This document shows positions 25,059-34,066 of a DNA stretch of 64,000 nt, one piece after another. Position 1 is the first letter of the stretch. The number at the start of each line of letters is the position of its first letter. Position numbers and translations under genes: made by a program. The DNA is from Paenibacillus foliorum. Lineage in GTDB: Bacteria > Bacillota > Bacilli > Paenibacillales > NBRC-103111. Under the pieces are notes generated by a model, which saw nothing but the letters and a program-made list of their open reading frames with translations, was not told the origin of the DNA and did not search any database. The stretch lies in assembly GCF_013141765.1 (NCBI RefSeq), contig NZ_WHOD01000027.1, positions 62,001-126,000 on the forward strand, written 5' to 3'.

Positions 25059-25676
25059 TCATACCTCCAAAATTCCTTTTATCAATACATCTGCTGTAAA
25101 ATTAGCGTCAAATCGTTGGTTGTCATGTCCGGAATAAATGCTGTAAGCCCCAATTAATGCACCCAGCAGCGTGTTTGCAGTCCGATGAGGATCGAGCTTG
25201 TCGGATAGCTCCTGCAAGCTTATGGCTTTTTGAATTAGAACCACTACAGGCATATAAATAAATTCCTCGAACCGATTGTTGTATACATGCTGAATGTCCG
25301 GTTCAAACATCGAAAAGTTCTCTGAAGCCTTCTTGTAAATGGCAAAAGCCGCCCGGCTCTTCGTCCAGCTGTCCGGTAAGCATCGCAGATAAGTATGCAG
25401 CAGGGAGAGGGGAGACTGTGGCGCATTAAGTTGTTTCGCTGTTTCTTCCGCGGCGCTAAACCCGGATTCCATAATATCGTGGATCAGCAGGTGCTTGTTA
25501 TTGTAATAATGATAGACCGTTCCATAGCCTAATTGGGCTGCCTGGGCAACATCTCGAATGTCCAAGCTCATGCCGTTTCTTATAAAAAGTAATTCAGCCG
25601 TTTCAATAATTTGCAGCTTTCTGCGCTCTCTGATTTCATCGTTTTGTTCCTTGGTTCGGGGAGACAAGGGTTTCAC
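25059..25676 (-). CDS. TetR/AcrR-family transcriptional regulator
   Basis: 205 residues from a GTG start; the ribosome binding site is weak. HTH region: IIETAELLFIRNGMSLDIRDVAQAAQLGYGTVYHYYNNKHLLIHDIM. Only three bases separate it from the start of map, so the two genes are almost certainly cotranscribed, a pairing that is unusual for a housekeeping aminopeptidase. The ligand domain is unassigned. Confidence 0.87.
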   Translation of the reverse strand: MKPLSPRTKEQNDEIRERRKLQIIETAELLFIRNGMSLDIRDVAQAAQLGYGTVYHYYNNKHLLIHDIMESGFSAAEETAKQLNAPQSPLSLLHTYLRCLPDSWTKSRAAFAIYKKASENFSMFEPDIQHVYNNRFEEFIYMPVVVLIQKAISLQELSDKLDPHRTANTLLGALIGAYSIYSGHDNQRFDANFTADVLIKGILEV

Positions 25677-25756
25677 CGCCTTTTTTTATTTAGACCTGCA
25701 ATAATGTCGATAATAAAATAATACAGAAGTTCGGGGACGATTTCAAGCCTCGCTGA

Positions 25757-25803
25757 CAAAAGAAAGCAGCTTCCGTAGTTTTAATAACCTACTGGAAGCT
25801 GTT
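25757..25803 (-). terminator. Intrinsic terminator
   Basis: On the minus strand CAGCTTCCaGTAG pairs with CTACGGAAGCTG around GTTATTAAAA, followed by CTTTCTTTTG. It begins directly at the stop of the gene that ends at 25804. Confidence 0.75.
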
Positions 25804-26736
25804 TTAGATGCTAATAAGTCGGTCCAAACCAATGGCACTAATCATCATTCTTTCCTTTTTATTGCCTAGCAGTTTCTGAGACCAATCAACGAAACCACCG
25901 TCACCGATATTCAGTTCCTGTCCGTTTATAGTAACAGCGATAGTAAATTGGAGTCCTTTATAGTATTGATTATGATTTTCATCCTTGTTTACTACAACGG
26001 TAATTGCTGAAGCAGCTTCTTGGAGGTGTTCGCTCAGTCTTTGTACGAGCCCTTCACTGTCCTTATAACCGTCACGGCGGTTTAATTTTACGGTTACATC
26101 GGTATGAAATAAAGACGAAAAAATGCTTTGATAAATCATGATATGTTCCAAAAGAGTCTGTTTTTCAAATGAATAGGAGCCTTTGTCTTTTCCGGAAGTC
26201 ACCATGCAGTATAAATGGAAATGCGGCAGTAATCCAGGTCTATTAAAATTTTGGGCCCTTACATGCCGATGTGTGGTGCTGAATTTTATAGGATCTTCAT
26301 CGTTAGCTGCTTTTTTTCCTTTTAATAAATCACATATGTGTAAGGCTAATAGATTGGTGGCGTCGGCAACCACTTCGGTACCTCTTAAGGCAGATATGAT
26401 TTTATTCTGATCTGAGGTTGCGACTACAGAGCAAGAGCCTAGTGGAGCTACGGGTGACAGTTGGATGGCACGATAGGAGGCTTGTTGTGCGATTCTAAGC
26501 ATATGAAGCTCCAGCCGCTTAAGGGCAAGAGGATCCACTTCCGCAGGCTGAACGAATCGGTTCTCCGAATAAGCTTTCAGCAGATCCGCATACGAAGAAT
26601 CCATGGTTCGTTGTCTGAACAGTTCAAGCAATAAGGTGTTTAAGTCTGATAAGGAAAGCTTTTTCCTGATTACATCTAATAGCTCATGACTTCCCAGCTC
26701 GTCTAAAATGCGCTTTATTGCTTTACTTGGATTCAT
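25804..26736 (-). CDS. Unknown protein with a class-II aaRS-like C-terminal motif
   Basis: 310 residues from the ATG at 26736 (AAGGAG 12 bases upstream; a GTG at 26745 is possible). I do not recognise a named family. The N-terminal ~75 residues look helical (KRILDELGSHELLDVIRKKLSLSDLNTLLLELF). The core has RAIQLSPVAPLGSCSVVATSDQNKIISALRGTEVVADATNLLAL and THRHVRAQNFNRPGLLPHFHLYCMV. The last 20 residues read KERMMISAIGLDRLISI, which resembles motif 3 of class II aminoacyl-tRNA synthetases (g-phi-g-phi-g-phi-d-R-phi, with the ATP-binding Arg). The middle may hold a motif 2-like segment (RHVRAQ). A synthetase-like paralog such as HisZ is the best guess. Divergent from the APH-fold kinase gene. 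Confidence 0.5.
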   Translation of the reverse strand: MNPSKAIKRILDELGSHELLDVIRKKLSLSDLNTLLLELFRQRTMDSSYADLLKAYSENRFVQPAEVDPLALKRLELHMLRIAQQASYRAIQLSPVAPLGSCSVVATSDQNKIISALRGTEVVADATNLLALHICDLLKGKKAANDEDPIKFSTTHRHVRAQNFNRPGLLPHFHLYCMVTSGKDKGSYSFEKQTLLEHIMIYQSIFSSLFHTDVTVKLNRRDGYKDSEGLVQRLSEHLQEAASAITVVVNKDENHNQYYKGLQFTIAVTINGQELNIGDGGFVDWSQKLLGNKKERMMISAIGLDRLISI

Positions 26737-26897
26737 GTCATTCACACGCTCCTTTTTTTCAATAGTATATCAGGATGTTCATTTGTGCAGCACTTTTTGC
26801 GACGGATTTGTCAGAAAGTAAAATATTAAAGAGACACTGCAATATCCATTTTGTGTTAGACTATTGGCAACAAAATTTTAACTGGACGGTGATAGCA

Positions 26898-28046
26898 ATG
26901 GGGAGTCACGGATTGAATATCAGTGTTAGTGAGGTCAAGCTGATAGATATTGTACAAAAAATGATGTCAAATTATTATCTCAAGCTGGGCAAATGGTCGT
27001 GTAGCCGTATAGCTTGGAAAGCCTCCAATTATGTGACGGGAGGGTTGTATCGAGTTGCAGGAACGGCTTGGAGTAACGAAGAGGCTGTTCATTGGTCGCT
27101 TATTTTGAAGGTTGTTGTTCCTGCTATTCAAGCAGATGATCCGCAGCATTACAATTATTGGAAGAGGGAAGTGTTAGCTTATCAATCGGGAATTCTCGAG
27201 CAGCTGCCAGAGATGATTAGGGCACCAAGATGCTTGGCTGTGGAGGAACAAGATGATCACACGATATGGCTATGGCTTGAGGAGGTAACCGATCGCATTG
27301 GAGCTGAATGGACTGGGCAGCAGTATGAAGAAGTGGTTCGTCTGCTTGGAAGGTTCAATGGTGCTTACCTATGCGGAGTGCCCTTGCCAGATGAGGCGTG
27401 GTTATGTAAAGGCTGGCTGGCTTCCTGGGTAGAAGAGTGCGATAAATATGACGATAGGTCGGTTCTTAATGAAGAGGCTTGGGAAATACCGATACTTAAG
27501 GGCTTATTTCCCACGAACATAGTTCGGCGCTATAAAGAGTTCTATCGAACAAGGGGACTTTTGCTTAAAGGCTTGCAGAGATTGCCTAGAGTGCTGACAC
27601 ATAATGATGCATGGCCCCCGAACTTGTTTCCTCAAGGAAAGGACAGCCTTATTGCAATTGATTGGGCATTTGTTGGTATCGCGGGGCTTGGAGAGGAGCT
27701 GGGAAGGCTGTATGGCTTGCTTTTACATAGTAGTGTCGATACAGCCGCAGCCGTCGCTACAAGGAATGATTTTCTGAATAGACTTTTGGACTCCTATATA
27801 GCAGGTATCCGGGAAGCTGGATGGGACGGAGATTCGGATTGGGTTCGTTTTGGTTTTACAGCTTCAGCCGGAATGCGGTGCGGTATGGTTATTCCCAAAT
27901 TGATCGAGCAGATTAATAAAAAGAAGGATGAAGAGCTGCTTACGGATGAAATGAAGGCGCGCTGCAATATCGCAGTCCATCTGCTGGAGCTGGCAGAAGA
28001 GGCGAGTCTTTTGCTGCCGAAAATACTGGGAGGTCGTAGAAGTTGA
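26898..28046 (+). CDS. APH-fold phosphotransferase
   Basis: 382 residues from the ATG at 26898, preceded by GGTGATAGC; the open frame extends further upstream without start signals. The catalytic loop of aminoglycoside phosphotransferase/choline kinase-type enzymes is visible as VLTHNDAWPPNLFP (H-N-D-x4-N), followed by the metal-binding ...LIAIDWAFVG. An N-terminal ATP lobe is present (ILKVVVPAIQ with a possible lysine). Substrate unknown: these folds phosphorylate antibiotics, choline, homoserine or sugars. The gene is divergent from the aaRS-like gene. A resistance role should not be assumed. Confidence 0.75.
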   Translation: MGSHGLNISVSEVKLIDIVQKMMSNYYLKLGKWSCSRIAWKASNYVTGGLYRVAGTAWSNEEAVHWSLILKVVVPAIQADDPQHYNYWKREVLAYQSGILEQLPEMIRAPRCLAVEEQDDHTIWLWLEEVTDRIGAEWTGQQYEEVVRLLGRFNGAYLCGVPLPDEAWLCKGWLASWVEECDKYDDRSVLNEEAWEIPILKGLFPTNIVRRYKEFYRTRGLLLKGLQRLPRVLTHNDAWPPNLFPQGKDSLIAIDWAFVGIAGLGEELGRLYGLLLHSSVDTAAAVATRNDFLNRLLDSYIAGIREAGWDGDSDWVRFGFTASAGMRCGMVIPKLIEQINKKKDEELLTDEMKARCNIAVHLLELAEEASLLLPKILGGRRS

Positions 28047-28305
28047 AGGTGCATCATCTGATGTTAGTGAACTCCGAGCATGCCGTGAATTTTTGATTAT
28101 GGTAAGAGCAGTAGTAATGCTATGCTTGTGAAACCAAGGCTTGTTTTTAGTCATATGCCACTTTGTGGTAAAGAACTGCTATCCCATCGATAAGGGGATT
28201 ATCTGTTTGGTTGCAAATAAAGATTACCTCTGGTATTCTTCGATAAAATTTTGTACAGTCAGATACATAAAGAAAAGCCTCCTGTTTAGGAAAGGATGTC
28301 CCCGA
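28047..28305. other. Intergenic stretch before the two-component operon
   Basis: About 260 bases. An open frame in phase with the response regulator runs through it but has no ribosome binding site; the AGGAAAGG site before 28306 fixes the start. I see no convincing promoter or hairpin. Confidence 0.4.
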
Positions 28306-28983
28306 ATGAATATATTAATTATTGAAGACGATCCCAGCATCCAAATGCTGCTTAAGCTAAGCTTAGAGGTTGAAGGCTTTCACTCCACGGTCGCGGGTAC
28401 AGGAGCGGCAGGCATGGAGGCGCTTGGCAATCAGCAGCAGCCCATAGATCTGATTTTACTTGATTTGATGCTGCCAGACCGTTCAGGATTTGAGTTATTG
28501 CAAGCACTGCAGCAGCAATATAAAACAATCCCCGTAATCGTTCTGACTGCGAAGAATGAGATGAATGATAAAATTCTCGGCTTTCAGCTCGGTGCCGACG
28601 ATTATTTGACCAAGCCTTTTGAGACGCGGGAGCTTATCCTTCGTGTTCGGGCGGTCATGAGACGGATGAAAGCAGAGTCAGCCCCCTTGTCGGAGACGAT
28701 TCAAATCGGGTTGATAGAAATTGATAAAAGGGAGCGCTCCCTGCTTGTAGCGGGCACGCATGTCAAAACGACTAGCAAAGAGTTCGATTTCATGTGGCTG
28801 CTGTGCACCAATCCGAAAAAAGTGTTCACACGCGAGCAAATATTAGATCAAGTATGGGGCTTTGAGTATTATGGCCAGACGCGTTCCGTTGACATGATGG
28901 TTAACCGGTTGCGAGAAAAAATGAAGCCTAATGACCATTTGGTAGCAACCGTACACGGCACAGGCTATAAGCTGGAGGTATAA
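28306..28983 (+). CDS. OmpR-family response regulator
   Basis: 225 residues from the ATG at 28306. The receiver domain has the acidic pair EDD, the phosphorylated Asp in ILLDLMLPD, the conserved Thr in VIVLTAKN and Lys in YLTKPFE. The C-terminal winged helix (FDFMWLLCTNPKKVFTREQILDQVWGFEYYGQTRSVDMMVNRLREK) is of the OmpR/PhoB type. It sits three bases before its histidine kinase and 1.5 kb before an ABC importer, so it probably regulates that system. Confidence 0.93.
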   Translation: MNILIIEDDPSIQMLLKLSLEVEGFHSTVAGTGAAGMEALGNQQQPIDLILLDLMLPDRSGFELLQALQQQYKTIPVIVLTAKNEMNDKILGFQLGADDYLTKPFETRELILRVRAVMRRMKAESAPLSETIQIGLIEIDKRERSLLVAGTHVKTTSKEFDFMWLLCTNPKKVFTREQILDQVWGFEYYGQTRSVDMMVNRLREKMKPNDHLVATVHGTGYKLEV

Positions 28984-28986
28984 GCT

Positions 28987-30402
28987 ATGGGTCTGCGCAA
29001 TAAGCTGTTTCTCCAGCATACGGTGACCATTATCATGCTGCTTACAGCTATGTATTTTATCGTTAATTATACGCTTAGCAAAAGCATGATTGAACGCGAT
29101 ACCCAAACCTTAAGCCAATATTTTGCGCTGCACCGGATTGAGGCTTTAAAAATTGTAAATGATAAAAAGATAAATATAGAGCAGTTATTTTCAGGTGCTT
29201 ATGCCCCGCTTATAGCTTCCCATCTGGCCGCGAATAGTAATTTCCAGGTACAGCTATTTGCTTTGGATGGAACAATTGTCGGAAATAGCGGTGATAAGGA
29301 AAATTTGCTCAAGCGCAGCGATATCGAGACGGTTCTCACAGGTCAGACGGCGACCGTCATTACGGAAGCGGCGGATACTCAATATTTAATTTACTCGGCA
29401 CCTTTCTGGTATGAGGGCAAGATTGTAGGCGGATTTCGATATTTATTGGATCTGAACCAGCACGTGCAGACGCAAACGCAGATGCGGTATTGGTTTATCG
29501 GAGTGGCTTTGGTCTGTTTATTGATCTCACTATTGGCAAGCTACTCTTTCTTTTCTATCCTGATGAAGCCATTGCAGGATTTGCAGCAGGCGCTTAGGCT
29601 TGTATCCATCGGTAATTTCAGCAAAAAAATCGTCGTTAACAGTCATGATGAAGTGAGGGAGCTGGCAGCCGATTTTAATCATATGTCTGATGCGCTTCAG
29701 CAGCATATTGAACTGCTTCACTATGAGCAAGGCAAGCAAAAGACCTTTTATGACAACATGACGCATGAGCTGAAGACTCCGTTGACCTCGATCATCGGTT
29801 TTTCCGATTTGATTGCCAAGATGGATCAGTTGGATGATATCAGGACCTGTAATATCTATATTCGCAAAGAAAGCGACCGTCTATTAAATATGGTTGAGGA
29901 CCTTTTGCAAACCTCTCTTAAAGGGAATGAAGCTTGGCGCGTTAAGCTGGAACAGGTTGACCTAGCCTCGATACTTACAGACAGCCTGCGAATACTGGAG
30001 CCTACTATTCAAAAGTCGTCTATCATCACAACCCTTCAAGCTGAACCTTGCGAGGTTTATTTAGATCCGAAGCTTACACAACAGGTGTTGTTTAATGTGA
30101 TTGATAACGCTATTAGACATGGGGAATGTACGCACCTGCATATTTCGTTGGAATCCTATGAGGGACAAGGCCAAGTACGGATTGTCGATAACGGCAAGGG
30201 CATTGCAGAACAGGCCAGACAAACCTTGTTTCTTCCCTCTGAATATAAACAAGACCGTATAATTTCAGCGCAATCCCACGGGCTGGGTTTGCCATTGTGC
30301 AAGCAATTTATGGAGCTGCAGGGCGGCAGCATCCTCATCATAAGCCAAGAGGGAAAAGGAACGGAAGTGCAGCTCCGATTCAATACATCTCCTTCTTTGT
30401 AA
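28987..30402 (+). CDS. Sensor histidine kinase
   Basis: 471 residues. Two membrane segments (about 12-32 and 166-192) flank an extracytoplasmic sensor domain of ~130 residues, followed by a HAMP domain (MKPLQDLQQALRLVSIGNFSKKIVVNSHDEVRELAADFNHM), the H-box NMTHELKTPLTSIIGFSDL and a GHKL ATPase with N-box NVIDNAIRHG and G-boxes VDNGKGIA and GLGLPLC. Classic OmpR-type partner kinase. The ligand is unknown. It ends at a palindrome (see 30396-30415). Confidence 0.93.
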   Translation: MGLRNKLFLQHTVTIIMLLTAMYFIVNYTLSKSMIERDTQTLSQYFALHRIEALKIVNDKKINIEQLFSGAYAPLIASHLAANSNFQVQLFALDGTIVGNSGDKENLLKRSDIETVLTGQTATVITEAADTQYLIYSAPFWYEGKIVGGFRYLLDLNQHVQTQTQMRYWFIGVALVCLLISLLASYSFFSILMKPLQDLQQALRLVSIGNFSKKIVVNSHDEVRELAADFNHMSDALQQHIELLHYEQGKQKTFYDNMTHELKTPLTSIIGFSDLIAKMDQLDDIRTCNIYIRKESDRLLNMVEDLLQTSLKGNEAWRVKLEQVDLASILTDSLRILEPTIQKSSIITTLQAEPCEVYLDPKLTQQVLFNVIDNAIRHGECTHLHISLESYEGQGQVRIVDNGKGIAEQARQTLFLPSEYKQDRIISAQSHGLGLPLCKQFMELQGGSILIISQEGKGTEVQLRFNTSPSL

Positions 30403-30415
30403 GCGCTGTTACAAA
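30396..30415. promoter_or_regulatory. Palindrome at the kinase stop codon
   Basis: TTTGTAA-gcgctg-TTACAAA: seven-base inverted arms about a six-base centre, overlapping the stop of the kinase gene. It resembles a CcpA cre site (TGWAANCGNTNWCA) loosely but does not match it exactly. A repressor operator or simple hairpin is possible. Confidence 0.35.
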
Positions 30416-30463
30416 ATTGATACAAACCTATGATTTTTTTGAGATAAAAGGAGGGTAAAGTAA

Positions 30464-31246
30464 ATGCCAGAGGGAAAGAAAGGGCTTTCATGGTTTCGTC
30501 TCATTCTACTGCAAGTCATTGTTGGCTGTATCTTAGTTGGCATTTGCGCTTATTCATTCCGAATTCCTTATGATGAAGTGCATGTTGTGCCTCCACAGGA
30601 TGGCCGCGATATGTTTGCCGGTGTTCCAATGCGCGTCGATGTTACTTACCCTGGATTAGGTACAATCTCGATCGATGATCCAAAGGAGCTGCTGAAATTG
30701 AAATCTTCGTTTTCCGGGCTATTGGCTTTAGGAAAGCAGCAGAACTCAATCAAGCCACCCCGCCTCTTGCTTTCAGGGGTCATGGCCTATTTGGATCAAG
30801 AAGACATTCCGTTTCAAATCGAGACGAATGCGTTTCGCTTCGGTCAGGATTCGGTCAATTCACTTAATGTAAGCGCTGATATTCGCAAGCTTCAAAGCAC
30901 GCTTATCGATAAAACGCTAACTTCAGCTACGGTTGGAGCAGCCATTGGCGATAATCGCAACGATGTATTTGCTTTGCAAAACGGCGAAATTACGGTTCTT
31001 TCAGGAGTAGAAAGGGCAGGGCTTACCGCGCAGGTACAATCGGCAGTCCGTGTGATTGATTTTAGTCATTTCGATGGTCTGGCCCAGCAGCCTGACACAC
31101 ATTATGTCATACAGCTGGCGGATGATCGAGCGGTTAAGAAGCATTGGATTCACGTGGATCAGTATAGCAACGCTTACATTGTCGTTTTTGATTTATTGGA
31201 TGAGACCAATCAAAGAGCTTATTTCAAACTCAACAACGCCTCATAA
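30464..31246 (+). CDS. Membrane-anchored hypothetical protein between kinase and importer
   Basis: 260 residues, with AAAGGAGGG upstream of the ATG. One N-terminal membrane segment (FRLILLQVIVGCILVGICAYS, ~11-31); the rest is outside, with no lipobox. Sequence TYPGLGTISIDDPKELLKLKSSF and a C-terminal HWIHVDQYSNAYIVVFDLL recall small exported proteins of Bacillales, possibly the DUF3919 family, but I am not sure. Lying between the two-component system and the binding-protein gene, 27 bases before the latter, it is a likely accessory or signalling part of the importer. Confidence 0.6.
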   Translation: MPEGKKGLSWFRLILLQVIVGCILVGICAYSFRIPYDEVHVVPPQDGRDMFAGVPMRVDVTYPGLGTISIDDPKELLKLKSSFSGLLALGKQQNSIKPPRLLLSGVMAYLDQEDIPFQIETNAFRFGQDSVNSLNVSADIRKLQSTLIDKTLTSATVGAAIGDNRNDVFALQNGEITVLSGVERAGLTAQVQSAVRVIDFSHFDGLAQQPDTHYVIQLADDRAVKKHWIHVDQYSNAYIVVFDLLDETNQRAYFKLNNAS

Positions 31247-31273
31247 ACAAATTTTGAAGGGACGGTTGATGAA

Positions 31274-32308
31274 ATGGCTAGAAAGAAAAGCAATAGCTCG
31301 GTCATGATTTTATCGGTAATTGTAGTTGTGCTAGTGGCAGGATTCTTTATGTACAAATCAGGAGTGTTCGGTGGCAAGGTACAGGGGAAAGTTACCGTTT
31401 ATTCGATATTCCAAGAGGAAGAAGCGCGTATGCTTCTTGAAAAGTTTAAAGCGGAAACGGGCATTGATTACGATGTTTTACGCTTACCGAGTGGTGAGGC
31501 AGTCTCACGTGTACAGAATGAAATGGGTAAGCCGCAAGCTGACTTTTTGATGGGCGGTCCGGCAGATTCGCATGAGGTATTGAAGAAAGCTGGGGCATTG
31601 GAAGCTTACATCTCCCCTAATGCGTCTGATATTCCTGACAATATGAAGGATAAAGATGGAGCTTGGACCGGGTTTTATCTGAATCCGATTGCAATTGGTA
31701 TTAATGAGAAGCGTTGGAAGGAAAAGTACGGAACAGCCGCATATCCGCAAACCTTTAAAGAATTGCTTGATCCTAAATTTAAAGGCGAGATCGGGATGTC
31801 TGACCCTGCTACATCAGGTACGTCCTACACGGCCGTTGCCTCACTTGCACAAGTTTGGGGTAAGGATGAAATGTTGAAATACATGACCCAGCTGCTTCCA
31901 AACCTGAAGGAAAGACCGAAATCCGGCATAGAGCCGATCCAAAAAGCGGGTAAAGGCGAATACACGATCGGAATTACCTTCCTGGGCGACCAGATTAAAG
32001 TAAAAAACCAAGGCAATCCTATTGTCAGTATCGTTCCCGAAGCAGCAGGATATGAAGTAGGCGGTCTGGCAATTGTAAAAAATGGTCCTAATACGGCTGC
32101 TGCCAAAAAGCTGATGGATTACATGCTAACTAAAGAACCAGGTATGATTTATACACAGTCGGCATATTCAGTTTCCGTTAAGCCTTCCGTGCCGATTCCA
32201 CAGGGCGGAGTAGATATCAAAACAACCAAATATAACAAAACTTATAGCTTATGGACAGCTGCTGAACAAAGAAAAGCGCTGCAGGATGCATTGAAGGATT
32301 TGAAATAA
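31274..32308 (+). CDS. Fbp-type extracellular solute-binding protein, copy 1
   Basis: 344 residues. The N-terminal segment (SVMILSVIVVVLVAGFFMYKSG) is hydrophobic but has no lipobox cysteine, so the protein may be membrane-anchored rather than a lipoprotein. The domain (VTVYSIFQEEEARMLLEKFKAETGI, FLMGGPADSHEVL, WTGFYLNPIAIGIN, DPATSGTSYTAVASLAQ) is the family of iron/spermidine/phosphonate-type binding proteins. A paralog lies after the ATPase gene (35309-36319), sharing these motifs. It precedes a permease and ATPase, so it is the ligand receptor of this importer. The ligand (Fe3+, phosphonate or other anion) cannot be told. Confidence 0.88.
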   Translation: MARKKSNSSVMILSVIVVVLVAGFFMYKSGVFGGKVQGKVTVYSIFQEEEARMLLEKFKAETGIDYDVLRLPSGEAVSRVQNEMGKPQADFLMGGPADSHEVLKKAGALEAYISPNASDIPDNMKDKDGAWTGFYLNPIAIGINEKRWKEKYGTAAYPQTFKELLDPKFKGEIGMSDPATSGTSYTAVASLAQVWGKDEMLKYMTQLLPNLKERPKSGIEPIQKAGKGEYTIGITFLGDQIKVKNQGNPIVSIVPEAAGYEVGGLAIVKNGPNTAAAKKLMDYMLTKEPGMIYTQSAYSVSVKPSVPIPQGGVDIKTTKYNKTYSLWTAAEQRKALQDALKDLK

Positions 32309-32392
32309 GTTGAGCCAATGGGGTATTGCAGGCACAATAAGGACCGGCAATACCCCTAATGGAACAAGAAGAAAGGTGGTAGTTCTCCCCCT

Positions 32393-34048
32393 ATGAAAGA
32401 GAAAAGTGGCATCGGGGAGTCGCTCGGCAGGCTCGTCAAGGATCCTTCTTCACTCATGCTCGTGTTGATTTGTTTTGCGGTTTTACTTCTATTTGTTATT
32501 TATCCGTTGGTGTTCGTCATTTTTATACCGACTGGCGGAGATTGGGGTACATTTTTTAGCAAAAGCCGTTATGGAACAGCACTCATGAATACTATTGTCA
32601 GCTCCTCTCTGTCAGCGATTACGGCAACGATATTTGGTTTTATATATGCGTATGCGATTAATTACAGCAACATCGTAGGTAAGCGTTTTTTCCGATTTAT
32701 TGCTTTTTTACCACTGTTAGCTCCTTCGGTGATGAGTGGTTTGGCGTTCCTGCTGTTGTTCGGCCGGGGCGGATCAGTATCCCAATGGATGAAGGCATGG
32801 TTCGATGTTGAGCTTGATTTATATGGGCTTCCCGGTCTATGGATTGTACAGACCATTTCCTATTTCCCACTTGCTTACATGACCATTACCGGCGTACTGC
32901 GTTCGATTTCTCCGAATTTGGAGATTGCAGCGCAAAATCTGGGCGCAAGAGGCTTCAAGCTGTTTCGTACTATTACCTTTAAGCTGGCCCTGCCCGGAGT
33001 CATTAACGCCTTCTTGCTCGTAGCTATTAACTGCTTTGCTGATTTTGGCAATCCGAAGCTGATTGGCGGCAACTATTCCCTATTAGCTGTTGAAATTTAT
33101 GGTGAAATCATTAATAACCAGCCTGGACTTGCTTCTGTTATGGGTATTATTCTGGTCATTCCAGCTCTGCTCGTGTTTGTTCTTCAGAACAAAATTATGT
33201 CCAAGGGCTCCTATTCGACCATTACAGGTAAGCCTGTGTCTGGGTTGAATCGGATTACGACCTCAAGAAAAACGAATATCCTGCTATTTTCATTCAATAG
33301 TTTAATATCCCTATTCATCATAGCGATGTTCGCGATTACTATCTTGTTCGCTTTTACGAAAAATTTCGGAAGAGACAATACCTTTACGCTGGATCACATC
33401 ATGAAAGTTGTATTTAATCCGTCCAGTCCTGCGGTGCTTAACAGCTTGGTATTATCTTTAATCAGCTCTTTGTTGGCCGTTGCTTTTGCGTTGGTGCTGG
33501 CTTATGTCGTTGTGCGCAAGCCTTTTCCAGGCAAAAGATTACTCGACTTTACCGCTGTGCTGCCTATTGCTTTACCGGGTACTTTCGTAGGGCTTGCTCT
33601 GATTGTTGCCTTTAGCTCCGGTCCGATCATTCTGCAGGGCTCTGCTATATTGATTATTGTAGCGATGCTGCTCAAGCAGATGCCTGTCGGGTACCGTGGG
33701 TTGACCGCATCATTCAAGCAGGTGGATAAATCCATCGAGGAGGCAGCAACGAACCTTGGCGCCGATAGCCGCAAGACGCTGACGACCATCGTTTTCCCCA
33801 TGCTGCAAAAGACGATCGTAGCTAATTTTGTCTATGCTTTTATGAAAAATATGAATACGTTAAGCACCATCGTTTTCCTCATTACGCCTCAATGGGTTGT
33901 CGCAGCTGTATCCATTTTTAATTATGCAGAGACCGGCACTTATTATTGGGCTGCTGCGGTAGCTGTTGGACTGATGGGAGCTACGCTGGGGACACTGGGT
34001 ATAATGAAGTTGATTTTTGGCAACAAAGTGAAAATCTTTGATTTCTAG
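32393..34048 (+). CDS. Two-domain ABC permease (Fbp/Sfu type)
   Basis: 551 residues with about twelve membrane segments, a fused pair of permease domains as in FbpB. Each half has an EAA-like loop: IAAQNLGARGFKLFRTITFKLALPGV (~180) and EAATNLGADSRKTLTTIVFPML (~460). The first half contains the conserved SYFPLAYM. The gene is followed by the ATPase with its start only ~18 bases after the stop. Substrate range depends on the two flanking binding proteins. Confidence 0.9.
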   Translation: MKEKSGIGESLGRLVKDPSSLMLVLICFAVLLLFVIYPLVFVIFIPTGGDWGTFFSKSRYGTALMNTIVSSSLSAITATIFGFIYAYAINYSNIVGKRFFRFIAFLPLLAPSVMSGLAFLLLFGRGGSVSQWMKAWFDVELDLYGLPGLWIVQTISYFPLAYMTITGVLRSISPNLEIAAQNLGARGFKLFRTITFKLALPGVINAFLLVAINCFADFGNPKLIGGNYSLLAVEIYGEIINNQPGLASVMGIILVIPALLVFVLQNKIMSKGSYSTITGKPVSGLNRITTSRKTNILLFSFNSLISLFIIAMFAITILFAFTKNFGRDNTFTLDHIMKVVFNPSSPAVLNSLVLSLISSLLAVAFALVLAYVVVRKPFPGKRLLDFTAVLPIALPGTFVGLALIVAFSSGPIILQGSAILIIVAMLLKQMPVGYRGLTASFKQVDKSIEEAATNLGADSRKTLTTIVFPMLQKTIVANFVYAFMKNMNTLSTIVFLITPQWVVAAVSIFNYAETGTYYWAAAVAVGLMGATLGTLGIMKLIFGNKVKIFDF

Positions 34049-34066
34049 ATGCAGGGAGTGGTCGTA

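Noticed and set aside
26898..28046. Antibiotic-resistance aminoglycoside phosphotransferase
   Set aside because: Only the general APH-fold catalytic loop is visible; the fold covers many kinases and no resistance-specific feature is seen.
30396..30415. Canonical CcpA cre site
   Set aside because: The palindrome has two extra bases and misses a conserved C compared with the cre consensus.
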